A stretch of DNA of 64,000 bases from Streptomyces tailanensis (lineage in GTDB: Bacteria; Actinomycetota; Actinomycetes; Streptomycetales; Streptomycetaceae): positions 159,450 through 223,449 of the forward strand of contig NZ_VTHJ01000004.1 in NCBI RefSeq assembly GCF_008386495.1, in the 5' to 3' direction. The translations under genes were made by a program, and so were the position numbers. Shown piece by piece: positions 1 to 8,691 of this stretch; position 1 is the first letter of the stretch, and the number at the start of each line of letters is the position of its first letter. Below the pieces are notes generated by a model. It saw only the letters and a program-made list of their open reading frames with translations, was not told where the DNA came from and did not search any database.

Positions 1-475
1 CGAGGTGGACGGCGAGTTGGGGAACGCGGAGGAGGGGTCTGTCGATGTTGACCAGGCGGCTGGTGCCGTCGCGCAGGGAGAGACGGCCGGCGAGGCCGAG
101 GTCGCGGTCCAGCCAGGAGTTGAGCAGCGGGCCGCCGTAGATCTCGACGGCGACCTGGCGCCAGCCGTGCGCTCCGCTGTCCGGGCGGGGTTTGACGCGC
201 AGGTTGGGGGAGTCGGTGTGGGCGCCGACGATGCGGAACGGGGTGTGCGAGGTGGCGCCCTCCGGCACGTACCAGGCGATGATCGCGCCGCCGCGCAGCA
301 CGTACTTGCCGCCCAGGGCGCCGTCCCATGCGTCGGTCTCCGAGACCTGTCGGAAGCCGGCCTTCTCCAGCCGTTCCGCGGCGCTCGCCACCGCGTGGTA
401 CGGGGACGGGCTGGCCGTCAGGAAGGTCATGAGGTCGTCGGTGTGGCCGCGATCGAAGCGTGGGGGTGTGCGCAT
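1..475 (-). CDS. apeB: M18 family aminopeptidase, N-terminal part (3' end outside window)
   Basis: Only the first 158 residues are inside the window; the gene runs off the left edge. The protein is a cytoplasmic zinc aminopeptidase of the M18 family, which trims neutral or acidic N-terminal residues from peptides. The visible part carries the family signature GAHTDSPNLRVKP, in which His86 is the expected first metal ligand, after a typical N-terminal stretch with FLTASPSPYHAVA. The ATG at 475 is preceded by AAGG at a usable distance. The gene lies downstream of, and in the same orientation as, the acyl-CoA dehydrogenase gene, but a strong terminator at 498-532 separates them. The family call is firm; the exact substrate preference is not readable. 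Confidence 0.9.
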   Translation of the reverse strand, partial: MRTPPRFDRGHTDDLMTFLTASPSPYHAVASAAERLEKAGFRQVSETDAWDGALGGKYVLRGGAIIAWYVPEGATSHTPFRIVGAHTDSPNLRVKPRPDSGAHGWRQVAVEIYGGPLLNSWLDRDLGLAGRLSLRDGTSRLVNIDRPLLRVPQLAVHL

Positions 476-497
476 GGGGTTCACCTTAACGACGTAC

Positions 498-532
498 GAG
501 GGCCCGCTCCCGGGGGTTGGGAGCGGGCCCTC
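498..532 (-). terminator. Intrinsic-type terminator after the acyl-CoA dehydrogenase gene
   Basis: A perfect 14-bp inverted repeat (GAGGGCCCGCTCCC and its complement) surrounds a 7-base loop. It sits between the stop of the dehydrogenase gene at 605 and the start of the aminopeptidase gene at 475, both on the minus strand. It lacks a clear U-tract, as is common in Streptomyces. Confidence 0.75.
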
Positions 533-604
533 GCCCGCAGGTGGGACAGGTGGGTGGGCAGCCGGCCCGGCGGCGCGGCTGCCCCCAGCTTCAGCTAGCG
601 GCTG

Positions 605-2431
605 TTAGAACGCCGCCTCGTCCAGCTCCATCAGGTCCAGGTCGGCGTTCTCGGAGATCTTGCGGGCCAGGGTGACGCCCGGGAGGACGTTGGCCGCGAA
701 GAACTTCGCCGCCGCGATCTTGCCGGTGTAGAAGGCCCTGTCCTTGGCGGAGGCCGTCTCCAGCTTCTCGGCGGCGACGGCGGCGCCCTTGAGGAGGAGG
801 TAGCCGACGACGACGTCACCGGAGGCCATGAGGAGGCGGGTGGTGTTGAGGCCCACCTTGTAGATGTTCTTGACGTCCTGCTCGGTGGCGGCGAGGTCGG
901 TGAGGAGGAGGCCGACCAGGGACTCCAGCTCGACCGCGGCCTTGGCGAGGTGCTCGCGGGCGACCGCCAGCTGCTCGCCGCCCTCACCGAGCGCCAGGAA
1001 CTTCTTGATCTCCTCGGCGAGGGAGTTCAGCGCGGCGCCCTGGTTGCGGACGATCTTCCGGAAGAAGAAGTCCTGGCCCTGGATCGCGGTGGTGCCCTCG
1101 TACAGGGTGTCGATCTTGGCGTCGCGGATGTACTGCTCGATCGGGTACTCCTGCAGGAAGCCGGAGCCGCCGAAGGTCTGCAGCGACTGGGCGAGCTGCT
1201 CGTAGCCCTTCTCGGAGCCGTAGCCCTTGACGATGGGCAGGAGCAGGTCGTTCAGGGCCTCCAGGGCGGAGATGTCCTCGCCCGCCGCCCCCTTGACCTG
1301 GATCTCGTCCTGGATGGAGGCCGTGTAGAGGACGAGGGCGCGCATGCCCTCCGCGTACGCCTTCTGCGTCATCAGCGAGCGGCGGACGTCGGGGTGGTGG
1401 GTGATGGTGACCTTGGGCGCGGTCTTGTCCATGAAGTTCGCGAGGTCCGGGCCCTGGACGCGCTCCTTGGCGTACTCAAGGGCGTTCAGGTAGCCCGTCG
1501 ACAGCGTGGAGATCGCCTTCGTGCCGACCATCATCCGGGCGAACTCGATGATGCGGAACATCTGGCGGATGCCGTCGTGCTTGTCGCCGATCAGCCAGCC
1601 CCTGGCCGGGTGACGGTCGCCGAAGGTCATCTCGCAGGTGTTGGAGGCCTTCAGGCCCATCTTGTGCTCGACGTTCGTGGCGTAGACGCCGTTGCGCATC
1701 CCCAGCTCGCCGGTCTCGAAGTCGAAGAGGTACTTCGGGACGAGGAAGAGGGACAGACCCTTGGTGCCGGGGCCGTGGCCCTCGGGGCGGGCCAGCACGT
1801 AGTGAAGGATGTTCTCCTCCATGTCGTGCTCACCGGACGTGATGAACCGCTTCACACCCTCGATGTGCCAGGAGCCGTCCTCCTGCTGCACGGCCTTCGT
1901 GCGACCGGCACCCACATCGGAACCCGCGTCGGGTTCGGTGAGCACCATGGTGGAGCCCCAGGTCTTCTCGACGGCGATCTGGGCGATCTTCTTCTGTACG
2001 TCGTTGCCCTCGTCGTAGAGGATTCCGGCGAACGCCGGGCCGGAGGCGTACATCCACACGGCCGGGTTCGAGCCGAGCAGCAGCTCCGCGTACGCCCAGA
2101 TCAGGGAGCGGGGGGAGGTCGTACCGCCGATCTCCTCGGGCAGGCCGAGGCGCCAGTACTCCGAGTCCATGAAGGCTTTGTAGCTCTTCTTGAACGTGGC
2201 CGGGACCGGAGCGGTGTTCGTCTCCGGGTCGAAGACCGGCGGGTTGCGGTCGGCGTCCGTGAAGGACTCCGCCAGCTCGTTCTCGGCGAGACGGGTCAGC
2301 TCCTCCAGGATGCTCTTGGCCGTGTCCGTGTCCATCTCCGCGAACGGGCCGGTGCCGTACAGCTTGTCGCGCCCGAGGACCTCGAAGAGGTTGAACTCGA
2401 TGTCGCGGAGGTTCGACTTGTAGTGCCCCAT
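605..2431 (-). CDS. Acyl-CoA dehydrogenase, long form with C-terminal extension
   Basis: This is an FAD-dependent acyl-CoA dehydrogenase of 608 residues, longer than the usual 380-residue enzymes because of a C-terminal domain found in DmdC/AidB-like members. It should introduce the alpha-beta double bond into an acyl-CoA in fatty-acid or related beta-oxidation. The motif [13 protein letters not shown] marks the flavin-binding middle domain, and [11 protein letters not shown] near residue 445 carries the likely catalytic Glu445. The ATG at 2431 was chosen because GGAG lies 8 bases upstream; an in-frame start at 2464 has no such site. Two related 12-bp palindromic sites lie in the promoter region (2487-2529). 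The substrate cannot be told from sequence alone. Confidence 0.92.
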   Translation of the reverse strand: MGHYKSNLRDIEFNLFEVLGRDKLYGTGPFAEMDTDTAKSILEELTRLAENELAESFTDADRNPPVFDPETNTAPVPATFKKSYKAFMDSEYWRLGLPEEIGGTTSPRSLIWAYAELLLGSNPAVWMYASGPAFAGILYDEGNDVQKKIAQIAVEKTWGSTMVLTEPDAGSDVGAGRTKAVQQEDGSWHIEGVKRFITSGEHDMEENILHYVLARPEGHGPGTKGLSLFLVPKYLFDFETGELGMRNGVYATNVEHKMGLKASNTCEMTFGDRHPARGWLIGDKHDGIRQMFRIIEFARMMVGTKAISTLSTGYLNALEYAKERVQGPDLANFMDKTAPKVTITHHPDVRRSLMTQKAYAEGMRALVLYTASIQDEIQVKGAAGEDISALEALNDLLLPIVKGYGSEKGYEQLAQSLQTFGGSGFLQEYPIEQYIRDAKIDTLYEGTTAIQGQDFFFRKIVRNQGAALNSLAEEIKKFLALGEGGEQLAVAREHLAKAAVELESLVGLLLTDLAATEQDVKNIYKVGLNTTRLLMASGDVVVGYLLLKGAAVAAEKLETASAKDRAFYTGKIAAAKFFAANVLPGVTLARKISENADLDLMELDEAAF

Positions 2432-2486
2432 GGCGATGGCTCCGTAGAGAGATCGGCGAGGCACTGGATCCTCGCGCTAGTTCACA

Positions 2487-2529
2487 TACCAACAAGTAGC
2501 TTCGATGTCGATAATGCTACCCACCGGTA
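2487..2529. promoter_or_regulatory. Paired 12-bp operator-like palindromes upstream of the acyl-CoA dehydrogenase gene
   Basis: TACCAACAAGTA (2487-2498) and TACCCACCGGTA (2518-2529) share the pattern TACCmACmrGTA, and each is a near palindrome with TAC/GTA ends. Their centres are 31 bp apart, about three helical turns. They lie 56-98 bp upstream of the dehydrogenase ATG in an unusually AT-rich stretch. This geometry suits a dimeric TetR- or FadR-type repressor; the regulator itself is not in the window. Confidence 0.5.
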
Positions 2530-2579
2530 ATAAGAAGCAACCCCGATCGGGCCATCTGTGACTCGTTACGCTTTGCCGC

Positions 2580-3077
2580 ATGTACGGCTACGACCAGAAC
2601 GCTGGCACTCAGCAGCAGTACGCCCCGCCACCGCAGCAGCAGATGCCGGGCCAGCAGATGCCCGGCGGCCCGATGGGCGGCGGCTACGGGCAGCAGCCGC
2701 CGCTGTACCCCGAGCCGTCACCGCCCTCGCTCGCGGACGCGGTGCGCGCCTTCACCACCGGTCAGATGGCCGCGGAGGACTTCCAGCAGGTCTTCGCGAC
2801 GTCCAAGGTGTACTGCCCGCGCGGCGACAACCCCGGGTTCCTGGCCCTGCACAACACCCAGCAGCCGGTGATCCCGATGTTCACCTCGCTCAAGGAGCTC
2901 CGCCGGTATGCCGGCAAGGAGTCCAAGTACTTCGTCATCACCGGCGCCGAGGTCATCGACCTCCTCCCGACCGGCTATGGCTTCGTCCTCGACATGGAGG
3001 GCGAGCACCGGATGGTGTTCGACGCGAAGGCTGTGGAGCAGATGGTGGAGTTCGCGATGCGGCGGATGTACGGGTAG
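2580..3077 (+). CDS. SseB-like domain protein
   Basis: A 165-residue protein divergent from the acyl-CoA dehydrogenase gene. Residues 1-45 form a Gln/Pro/Gly-rich tail (QQQMPGQQMPGGPMGGG); the rest resembles the SseB N-terminal domain found in many Streptomyces proteins of unknown role, with PMFTSLKELRRYAG and a C-terminal helix. No signal peptide or membrane segment is visible, so it is probably cytoplasmic. The ATG at 2580 lacks a strong ribosome site and may be close to the transcription start. The molecular function is unknown; the family assignment is by resemblance. Confidence 0.7.
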   Translation: MYGYDQNAGTQQQYAPPPQQQMPGQQMPGGPMGGGYGQQPPLYPEPSPPSLADAVRAFTTGQMAAEDFQQVFATSKVYCPRGDNPGFLALHNTQQPVIPMFTSLKELRRYAGKESKYFVITGAEVIDLLPTGYGFVLDMEGEHRMVFDAKAVEQMVEFAMRRMYG

Positions 3078-3154
3078 CTCCGCGAGTAGCTCCGCTGGTC
3101 GGGCCGGGGCGGGGTGGGGGCGCTGCGGTTCGTTGCGGGGTGCGGGGTGCGGGT

Positions 3155-3216
3155 TGTGGGGGTTGCTCGCGCCCACGCGGCGGAGCCCCATATCGATACA
3201 GCCCCGCGCGCCCCTG
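3155..3216. repeat. Dispersed Streptomyces-type intergenic repeat, copy 1
   Basis: This stretch shares more than 50 nearly identical bases with 12139-12209, including CGCGCCCACGCGGCGGAGCC and ATCGATACAGCCCCGCGC. It lies between the SseB-like gene and the DUF3592 gene. Elements of this look recur in Streptomyces intergenic DNA. Its function is not known. Confidence 0.7.
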
Positions 3217-3290
3217 GCTTGGCTGCCGTGGGCCTTTCTGGGTTTGCTGAACCGTTTCTTTCGGTTCGCGGGGTCCCATACTGTGCCCCC

Positions 3291-4154
3291 GTGACCGAGA
3301 TCGACACCTCGCCGCTGGTCCTGCATGGTCGGCGGCGTTCTGTTGCCCGGCTGAAGGCCGGCGTGCTGTTGCTGGACCAGGGGCGGATCCGCCGCCGTAT
3401 CCCCGTGGCGGCGATCGAACGGTTGGACGTGGGCGGCCAGCGAGGCCGGGAGCTGACCGTCGTACTGACCGCCGGGGCCCCACCCGCCGTGACCTATGTC
3501 CTAAGGGCACGCAGCGCCCCGATGGTCCGGGAGTTCGCTGCGGCCGTGAGCCGGGCGCTGCCCGTACGGGACGCCGAGGAGCCGCGTCCCGACGGGACGG
3601 GGCTGGTGTCGGAGGAGGTGGTGAAGCGGTGGTCGCCGCGCCCGGAGCGCTGGGTGGCGACGGGCCTGCTGGTGGTCTATCTGCTGGTGCCGCTCGTCCA
3701 TTGGCTCGCCGGAAGGACGACACCCTTCGTCCTGTGGCTGCTGGGCCCCTGGGTGGCCCTGCTCGGGCTGGGGAGCGTGATGGGCGGTTGGGAGGCGAAG
3801 GAGAAGGCAGCCGCGCTGCGCACCCGGGGGATCACGGTGGAGGGGCGACTGGAGTACTCGTACGAGGAACGCTCCGGGGAGGACACCGTCAAGAAGCACG
3901 TCTACTCCTTCACCGACACGAGCGGTGAGGTCCATCAGCGCCATGGCACGAAAGGCGGTGGCGCCGAGCGGGTCGAGATCGTCTACGACCCCGCGGACCC
4001 GAAGGAGAACAACAAGGTCGGACGCGGTACGGCGGTGCGGCTGGCCGGGGCATGGCTGCTCGTCGTGCTGGTCGGGGTCCCGGCGGTGGTGGCCGGGGCG
4101 GTGTTCATGGTCGTGGGGGTGGTGGCCCTGTTCCCATGGCCCGGAGCGGAATGA
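3291..4154 (+). CDS. DUF3592-type membrane protein
   Basis: A 287-residue integral membrane protein. The first 115 residues are a soluble beta-rich region, with two membrane segments at about 121-140 and 144-165. A DUF3592-like extracytoplasmic stretch follows (RGITVEGRLEYSYEERSGED, then YSFTDTSGEVHQ), and the last segment spans about 254-283. The GTG at 3291 is preferred over an in-frame start at 3114, because the latter would translate the intergenic repeat at 3155-3216. No enzyme motif is visible. The role is unknown. Confidence 0.7.
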   Translation: MTEIDTSPLVLHGRRRSVARLKAGVLLLDQGRIRRRIPVAAIERLDVGGQRGRELTVVLTAGAPPAVTYVLRARSAPMVREFAAAVSRALPVRDAEEPRPDGTGLVSEEVVKRWSPRPERWVATGLLVVYLLVPLVHWLAGRTTPFVLWLLGPWVALLGLGSVMGGWEAKEKAAALRTRGITVEGRLEYSYEERSGEDTVKKHVYSFTDTSGEVHQRHGTKGGGAERVEIVYDPADPKENNKVGRGTAVRLAGAWLLVVLVGVPAVVAGAVFMVVGVVALFPWPGAE

Positions 4155-4281
4155 GGCCCATGGCGGAGAGGGGGTGAGGCACCCACGGCAGGGAGGGGAA
4201 TGCGTCGCGGTCGTGAGCTGTTGAGACTGGCGGAAAGTTCAATAGTCAACTAAAGTGAGCGTACGACGAGGAGGTACCGAC

Positions 4282-5253
4282 ATGCCCGCAGTGACCGTCG
4301 AGAACCCGCTGGCCCTGCCCCGAGTGGTGGCGCCGGCCGACGCGGTGGCCCGTCCCGTGCTCGGTGTGACGACCGCGCCCAGTGGCTTCGAGGGTGAGGG
4401 CTTCCCGGTGCGCCGTGCGTTCGCCGGGATCCACTACCGCCACCTGGACCCGTTCATCATGATGGACCAGATGGGTGAGGTGGAGTATCAGCCTGGGGAG
4501 CCGAAAGGGACCCCGTGGCATCCGCACCGCGGCTTCGAGACCGTCACCTACATCATCGACGGGATCTTCGACCACCAGGACAGCCAGGGCGGTGGCGGCA
4601 CCATCACCAACGGCGACACCCAGTGGATGACGGCCGGTTCCGGCCTCCTCCACATCGAGGCGCCGCCGGAGTCCCTCGTCATGTCCGGCGGGCTCTTCCA
4701 CGGCATCCAGCTCTGGGTGAACCTCCCGGCCAAGGACAAGATGATGGCCCCCAGGTACCAGGACATCCGCGGCGGCCAGGTCCAGCTCCTCACCACCCCC
4801 GACGGCGGCGCGCTCCTCCGCGTCATCGCCGGTGAGCTGGACGGTCACCAGGGACCGGGCATCACCCACACCCCGATCACCCTGCTCCACGCGACCGTGG
4901 CGCCGGGCGCGGAGATCACGCTGCCGTGGCGCGAGGACTTCAACGCCCTCGCGTACGTCCTCGCCGGGCGCGGCAGCGTCGGTGCGGACCGGCGGCCGAT
5001 CCACATGGGTCAGACGGCCGTCTTCGGCGCGGGCTCCTCGATCACGTTCCGCGCGGACGAGAAGCAGGACTCCAACGCGCCCGACCTGGACATCGTGCTG
5101 CTGGGCGGACAGCCGATCCGTGAGCCCATGGCCCACTACGGTCCGTTCGTCATGAACACCCGCGAGGAACTGCAGCAGGCTTTCGAGGACTTCCAGAAGG
5201 GGCGGCTCGGGACGGTCCCGGCTGTCCACGGGATGTCCGAGGGCGGCATCTGA
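4282..5253 (+). CDS. Pirin family protein
   Basis: A 323-residue bicupin of the pirin family. The N-terminal cupin has the expected metal ligands: His80 and His82 in HPHRGFETVTY, and His124 and Glu126 in GLLHIEAPP. Pirins bind iron; some act as quercetin dioxygenases and others as regulatory partners, and the sequence does not decide between these. The ATG at 4282 has GAGGAGG a few bases upstream, which rules out the in-frame start at 4255. The short upstream region at 4238-4256 is unusually AT-rich and probably holds the promoter. A strong terminator lies at 5338-5376. Confidence 0.92.
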   Translation: MPAVTVENPLALPRVVAPADAVARPVLGVTTAPSGFEGEGFPVRRAFAGIHYRHLDPFIMMDQMGEVEYQPGEPKGTPWHPHRGFETVTYIIDGIFDHQDSQGGGGTITNGDTQWMTAGSGLLHIEAPPESLVMSGGLFHGIQLWVNLPAKDKMMAPRYQDIRGGQVQLLTTPDGGALLRVIAGELDGHQGPGITHTPITLLHATVAPGAEITLPWREDFNALAYVLAGRGSVGADRRPIHMGQTAVFGAGSSITFRADEKQDSNAPDLDIVLLGGQPIREPMAHYGPFVMNTREELQQAFEDFQKGRLGTVPAVHGMSEGGI

Positions 5254-5337
5254 ACGTGAACGAGTCGAGGCTCCTGTCCGACCATGGGCGGGGGCCCTTC
5301 GCCACCGGCGGGTGCTTGAGTCCGGTACGGTACGACA

Positions 5338-5376
5338 AGGCCCGAAGTCGCAACGCTGGTTTGCGACTTCGGGCCT
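5338..5376. terminator. Bidirectional terminator between pirin and Bro-N genes
   Basis: A perfect 16-bp stem (AGGCCCGAAGTCGCAA and its complement) with a 7-base loop sits between two convergent genes. It ends in TCTT toward the plus strand. It can serve both genes. Confidence 0.85.
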
Positions 5377-5398
5377 GTCTTACACGGGTGTTACGGCG

Positions 5399-6336
5399 CT
5401 ACGGCAGCACGTAGAGCGGTGCCCCGTCCGGCGCGCGGCCGGCCTGGCGCACACACTCCTGTTCGCACAGCATCTCCAGGCAGTCGCGGACGCGGTCCAG
5501 GGGCAGACCCGTGTCCGTCGCGATCTCCTCCAGGTGGTAGTCGGCGCCGCCGTGTAGCAGCGTCGGGGCCAGGTAGGCCGCCACGGCGTGGACGTCCTCG
5601 GTGAGACGAGATTCCTCGCCTTCCAGTTGGCGAGGAGTTGTTGCGGAGTCAGCTCCGGCGCGGGGGAGGAGCGGGGGCGGTCGGCGGGGCGCCGTAGGTT
5701 CTCCGCGATGTCGCGCAGCGCTTGGGCCATCACGTCCTGGCTGCGGCTGAGCTGCTTCAGCAGGTCGTTCCGCTCCTGTTGGAACGCCGTCAGCATCTCG
5801 TCCGCCCGGATGTTCCGCTCTTCGAGTCGCACGATGGCGTCGGCGACTTGTTGCGGCATGACGTAGGCGGTGGTGTCGGTGGGCGAGGGTTGCACCGGGG
5901 CCGGTTCAAGGCTGTAGGAGCCGTCGACCTGGATGGTCTTGATGACCTCGGAAACCCAGTCCTTGAAGGGCTGGGACTCCGGCTTCGTGCACCCGTTGAC
6001 GAGCTGGATGAGCCCCTGAAGGTTCACCATCTTCATCGTCTTACGAAGCCCGTGACCTGTAATATTGCGTGCTGCGTCGCTCTGGCCGACGCTTCGCGCA
6101 ATATCGCCGAGCGTTGTTACGTGCTGTTGCGGGACCATGTTGTGCACGGCGTCCCGCGTGTTGGCGTAACCGAGATTGCCCGCCACATCCATCGCCGGAA
6201 ACCAGTGCGTTCCGTCCGGCAACGTGAGCCTCCGGATTCGCGCCCCCGTGGCCGCGAACACGAAGTCGTTGATGTCGATCGCGTCCTGCTGTTGTGCCGC
6301 CGACTGGTCCGACGGCGGGTTCTTCTGCTCGTACAT
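5399..6336 (-). pseudogene. Bro-N domain protein, frameshifted near 5603
   Basis: The first 245 or so residues read in one frame and give a Bro-N (BRO family, prophage antirepressor-like) domain, with FPAMDVAGNLGYANTRDAV, followed by a helical region. Near 5603-5604 the frame must change to reach the expected winged-helix C-terminus (TEDVHAVAAYLAPTLLHGG, then LPLDRVRDCLEMLCEQECVR), which ends at 5399. Exactly two bases lie between the codons GTC and ACC where three are needed, so one base is missing. Without correction the reading runs to 5380 and becomes Arg-rich. The start at 6336 has an excellent ribosome site, GGAGGTGAT. This is either a recent frameshift or a sequencing error. Confidence 0.75.
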
Positions 6337-6480
6337 CGAGCATCACCTCCGCCTCGGAAGCTAGGCAGAAGGCGGAACAACTCGCGGTCGTAGCAAGGAT
6401 GTTCACCCGATAGTGGACAGAGGTATCGATTCTGTGACAAAGGGTGAGTGGGACAGGTCCCCTCCGCCTGCCCCTCTCAC

Positions 6481-6514
6481 CTCTGACCTTCCGCCTGTCG
6501 GCGGAAGGTCAGAG
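6481..6514. terminator. Terminator overlapping the stop of the beta-helix protein gene
   Basis: A perfect 15-bp stem, CTCTGACCTTCCGCC and its complement, encloses the tetraloop TGTC. The stop codon of the minus-strand gene at 6509-6511 lies inside the stem. Confidence 0.75.
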
Positions 6515-7264
6515 CCTGCTGTTGCCCCCCTTGTTGACGATGGTGGCCTTCTTGCAGTTCTTCCAGGTGAGCTTGTTCGGGCCCTTCTTTCCGCTGCCCT
6601 TGCCGCCCCAGAGGGTGAGGGGGACGGGCTTGCCGTAGTAGCCGATGCCGTACTTGTTGTTCTTGAAGACGTTGCCGCCGCTGCCGCAGACTTCGCCCTT
6701 CGCCGTGTCGCGCCACTCGCTGAACATGGCGTACGTGCCCGACTTGGTGAAGGTGTTACCGCTCACCGTGTTGCGGCTGCTGCGGTCCCGGATGCGTACG
6801 GGGTCGCCGGAGATGGAGGAGAACTTGTTGCCGGTGATGGTGCTGCCCGTGGTCCGGTAGAGGTAGACCCCGTGCATGTGGCCCTTGTTGCGCAGGTTGG
6901 AGAACGTGTTCTTCTTGATCACGATGCCGGAGGAGTTCTTCACATGGACCCCGGCGTAGCCGGTGGAGCCGCTGAGGTTCTTGAAGGTGTTCCCGGTGAT
7001 CGTGACGTTCGAGACGTTGCGCAGCAGGATGGCGTTGGCGTGGCCGGAGAACGTCCTGCCCTTGATGGTGAAGTTGCCGGGACCGCCGTTGATGCAGAGC
7101 TGGTAGTCGCCCGTCGGGCACTTGCCCTGTCCCGGGTACTTCGCGGCCACGGCCGGCGCCGACCAGCTCGGCTCGGCCAGGGCACCCAGGATCAGCGCGC
7201 TGCCGACCGCGGTGGTGACGAAGGCCTTCGGTACGGAACGGGTACGCGGGGCGTGCGTACGCAT
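6509..7264 (-). CDS. Secreted right-handed beta-helix repeat protein
   Basis: A 251-residue exported protein. The signal peptide covers about residues 1-41 (Arg-rich start, hydrophobic GSALILGALA, then a cut after AVAA). The mature part consists of short repeats such as NVTITGNTFKNL and GSTITGNKFSSI, the hallmark of pectate-lyase-like or NosD-like parallel beta-helices. Such folds bind or cleave polysaccharides, but no catalytic residues can be assigned here. The ATG at 7264 is preferred over one at 7282 because GAGGAG lies 8 bases upstream. It is divergent from the TTA-containing regulator gene at 7520, with a 255-bp shared upstream region. Confidence 0.85.
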   Translation of the reverse strand: MRTHAPRTRSVPKAFVTTAVGSALILGALAEPSWSAPAVAAKYPGQGKCPTGDYQLCINGGPGNFTIKGRTFSGHANAILLRNVSNVTITGNTFKNLSGSTGYAGVHVKNSSGIVIKKNTFSNLRNKGHMHGVYLYRTTGSTITGNKFSSISGDPVRIRDRSSRNTVSGNTFTKSGTYAMFSEWRDTAKGEVCGSGGNVFKNNKYGIGYYGKPVPLTLWGGKGSGKKGPNKLTWKNCKKATIVNKGGNSRL

Positions 7265-7519
7265 GGGGCGACTCCTCTTCATGTGGGTCAGGCGGGTGGG
7301 GCGCGGCCGGGCCACCCCCGTGGGGCCGGCCGTCGCGACAGCAACCGAGCCTGGGCTGCGGGATCTTGTCCGGCAATGGCTTTCCGTGTCCGGGACAGAC
7401 GGGCCGCTGTCCGGGCTGGTCAGCGGCTTGTCCGGGCAGTACGGGCGAGACGGGGCGGGGCGCCCGACGTGGCCGGGACGAGGGTTGTCGGCCGCGACGG
7501 CCGGGATCACAATGACCGC

Positions 7520-8587
7520 ATGGCGATCACGGGGGACGGCGAGAACACCGAGAACACCGAACGCAGCGGAACAACCGGGGAGTTAGGACCGGGGGGCGCG
7601 CGTACTTCCGCGGAGTACGTCGCCCTGTTGCGGCGGCTCAAGGAGCACAGCGGGCTCACCTTCCGGCAGTTGGAGCAGAAGGCCGCCGCGCGCGGTGACG
7701 TCCTGGCGCGCAGCACCCTCGCGGACGTACTGCGGCGCGATGCGCTGCCCCGCGCGGAGGTCGTCGCCGCGCTCGTCCGGGCGTGCGGGGCAGGGAAGGA
7801 CGAGTCCGCGTGGCTGACGGCCAGGGAGCGGATCGCGTCCACGGCCGGGGTCGTCGAGGGCGAGTCCTCGGATTCACCGGACTCGCCCGACTCACCCGAC
7901 TCATCGGACTCCCCCGCATCGTCTTCCGGCAGCTCCGGCAGCCGTCTGCGTACCGCTTCCCTCGCCGCCGTGGCCTCGCTCGGGACCGTCGCTCTGCTCG
8001 TCATCGGCGCGCTGGTGCTGTTGCCGCAGGACGGGGAGTCGCCGGCCGCCGAGGGTGCGGGCGGCCAGGCGTCGGAGACGTCCACCCCGGTAGAGCCCGG
8101 CCCCGCCCCCGGACTGTCCCGCATTCGCCCGGTGCGCGCGCCCGAGCTGTGCCTGACCGACGGGGAGGCGCACGTCGAGAGCGGTGCGTCCAAGGTCGTG
8201 GCGGTACAGCGGCCGTGCGGCGAAGCCGTACCGCCGAAGACGTATCTGCTGAAGTCGGACGACGGGCTGTACCGCATCCAGTGGGACCACCCGGATCCGG
8301 ACAAGGGCAAGGGCTGCCTCACCCTCCTGACCGACGGGGAGTTCCGGCAGATGCTCGAACCCCGGAACGACTGCCAGGTCCCGGGGCCCTCCCAACTCTT
8401 CCGTATCGAACGCGCCGAGGGCACCGCCGACGGCTGGCTACTGCGCCCCGAGCAGGCCGACGACATGTGCCTCGGCATCCGCGGGAACGCCGACGAGGCG
8501 AACGCGGTGGCCGTCGCGGAGAACTGCACGGAGAAGGAGAAGGGGACGGACGTCCTCGCGCAGGTGTTCCTCATCGGGCGAGGGTGA
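7520..8587 (+). CDS. Membrane-anchored HTH regulator with lectin-like extracytoplasmic domain (TTA codon)
   Basis: A 355-residue protein. An Xre-like helix-turn-helix occupies about residues 33-100 (EYVALLRRLKEHSGLTFRQL, then ARSTLADVLRR). A Ser/Pro/Asp-rich linker follows (SPDSPDSPDSSDSP), then one membrane segment at about 146-168. A roughly 190-residue outer domain with paired cysteines recalls ricin-type lectin or carbohydrate-binding modules. This layout fits a transmembrane sensor-regulator. Codon 22 (7583-7585) is TTA, the rarest codon in Streptomyces, so expression may depend on the bldA tRNA. The ATG at 7520 was chosen because it begins the recognisable domain; upstream GTG starts exist. 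Confidence 0.75.
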   Translation: MAITGDGENTENTERSGTTGELGPGGARTSAEYVALLRRLKEHSGLTFRQLEQKAAARGDVLARSTLADVLRRDALPRAEVVAALVRACGAGKDESAWLTARERIASTAGVVEGESSDSPDSPDSPDSSDSPASSSGSSGSRLRTASLAAVASLGTVALLVIGALVLLPQDGESPAAEGAGGQASETSTPVEPGPAPGLSRIRPVRAPELCLTDGEAHVESGASKVVAVQRPCGEAVPPKTYLLKSDDGLYRIQWDHPDPDKGKGCLTLLTDGEFRQMLEPRNDCQVPGPSQLFRIERAEGTADGWLLRPEQADDMCLGIRGNADEANAVAVAENCTEKEKGTDVLAQVFLIGRG

Positions 8588-8691
8588 CGGTCGGCGTCGG
8601 CATCGGCGTCGTATGACAGTGCCCGCCCCCCGTCACCCGCCCGGGCCGTCCGCGCACGACAGCCCCTCCCGGGCCGTGGTCGGCTGGAAGC

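Noticed and set aside
950..2530. Long plus-strand reading frame opposite the acyl-CoA dehydrogenase gene
   Set aside because: It is a GC-rich antisense shadow, full of Val/Leu/Arg/Gly with no domain. The minus-strand frame has clear family motifs.
6399..6412. GTTCACCCGAT resembling a PHO-box unit
   Set aside because: A single unit without an adjacent direct repeat, and it lies upstream of a Bro-N gene with no phosphate link.
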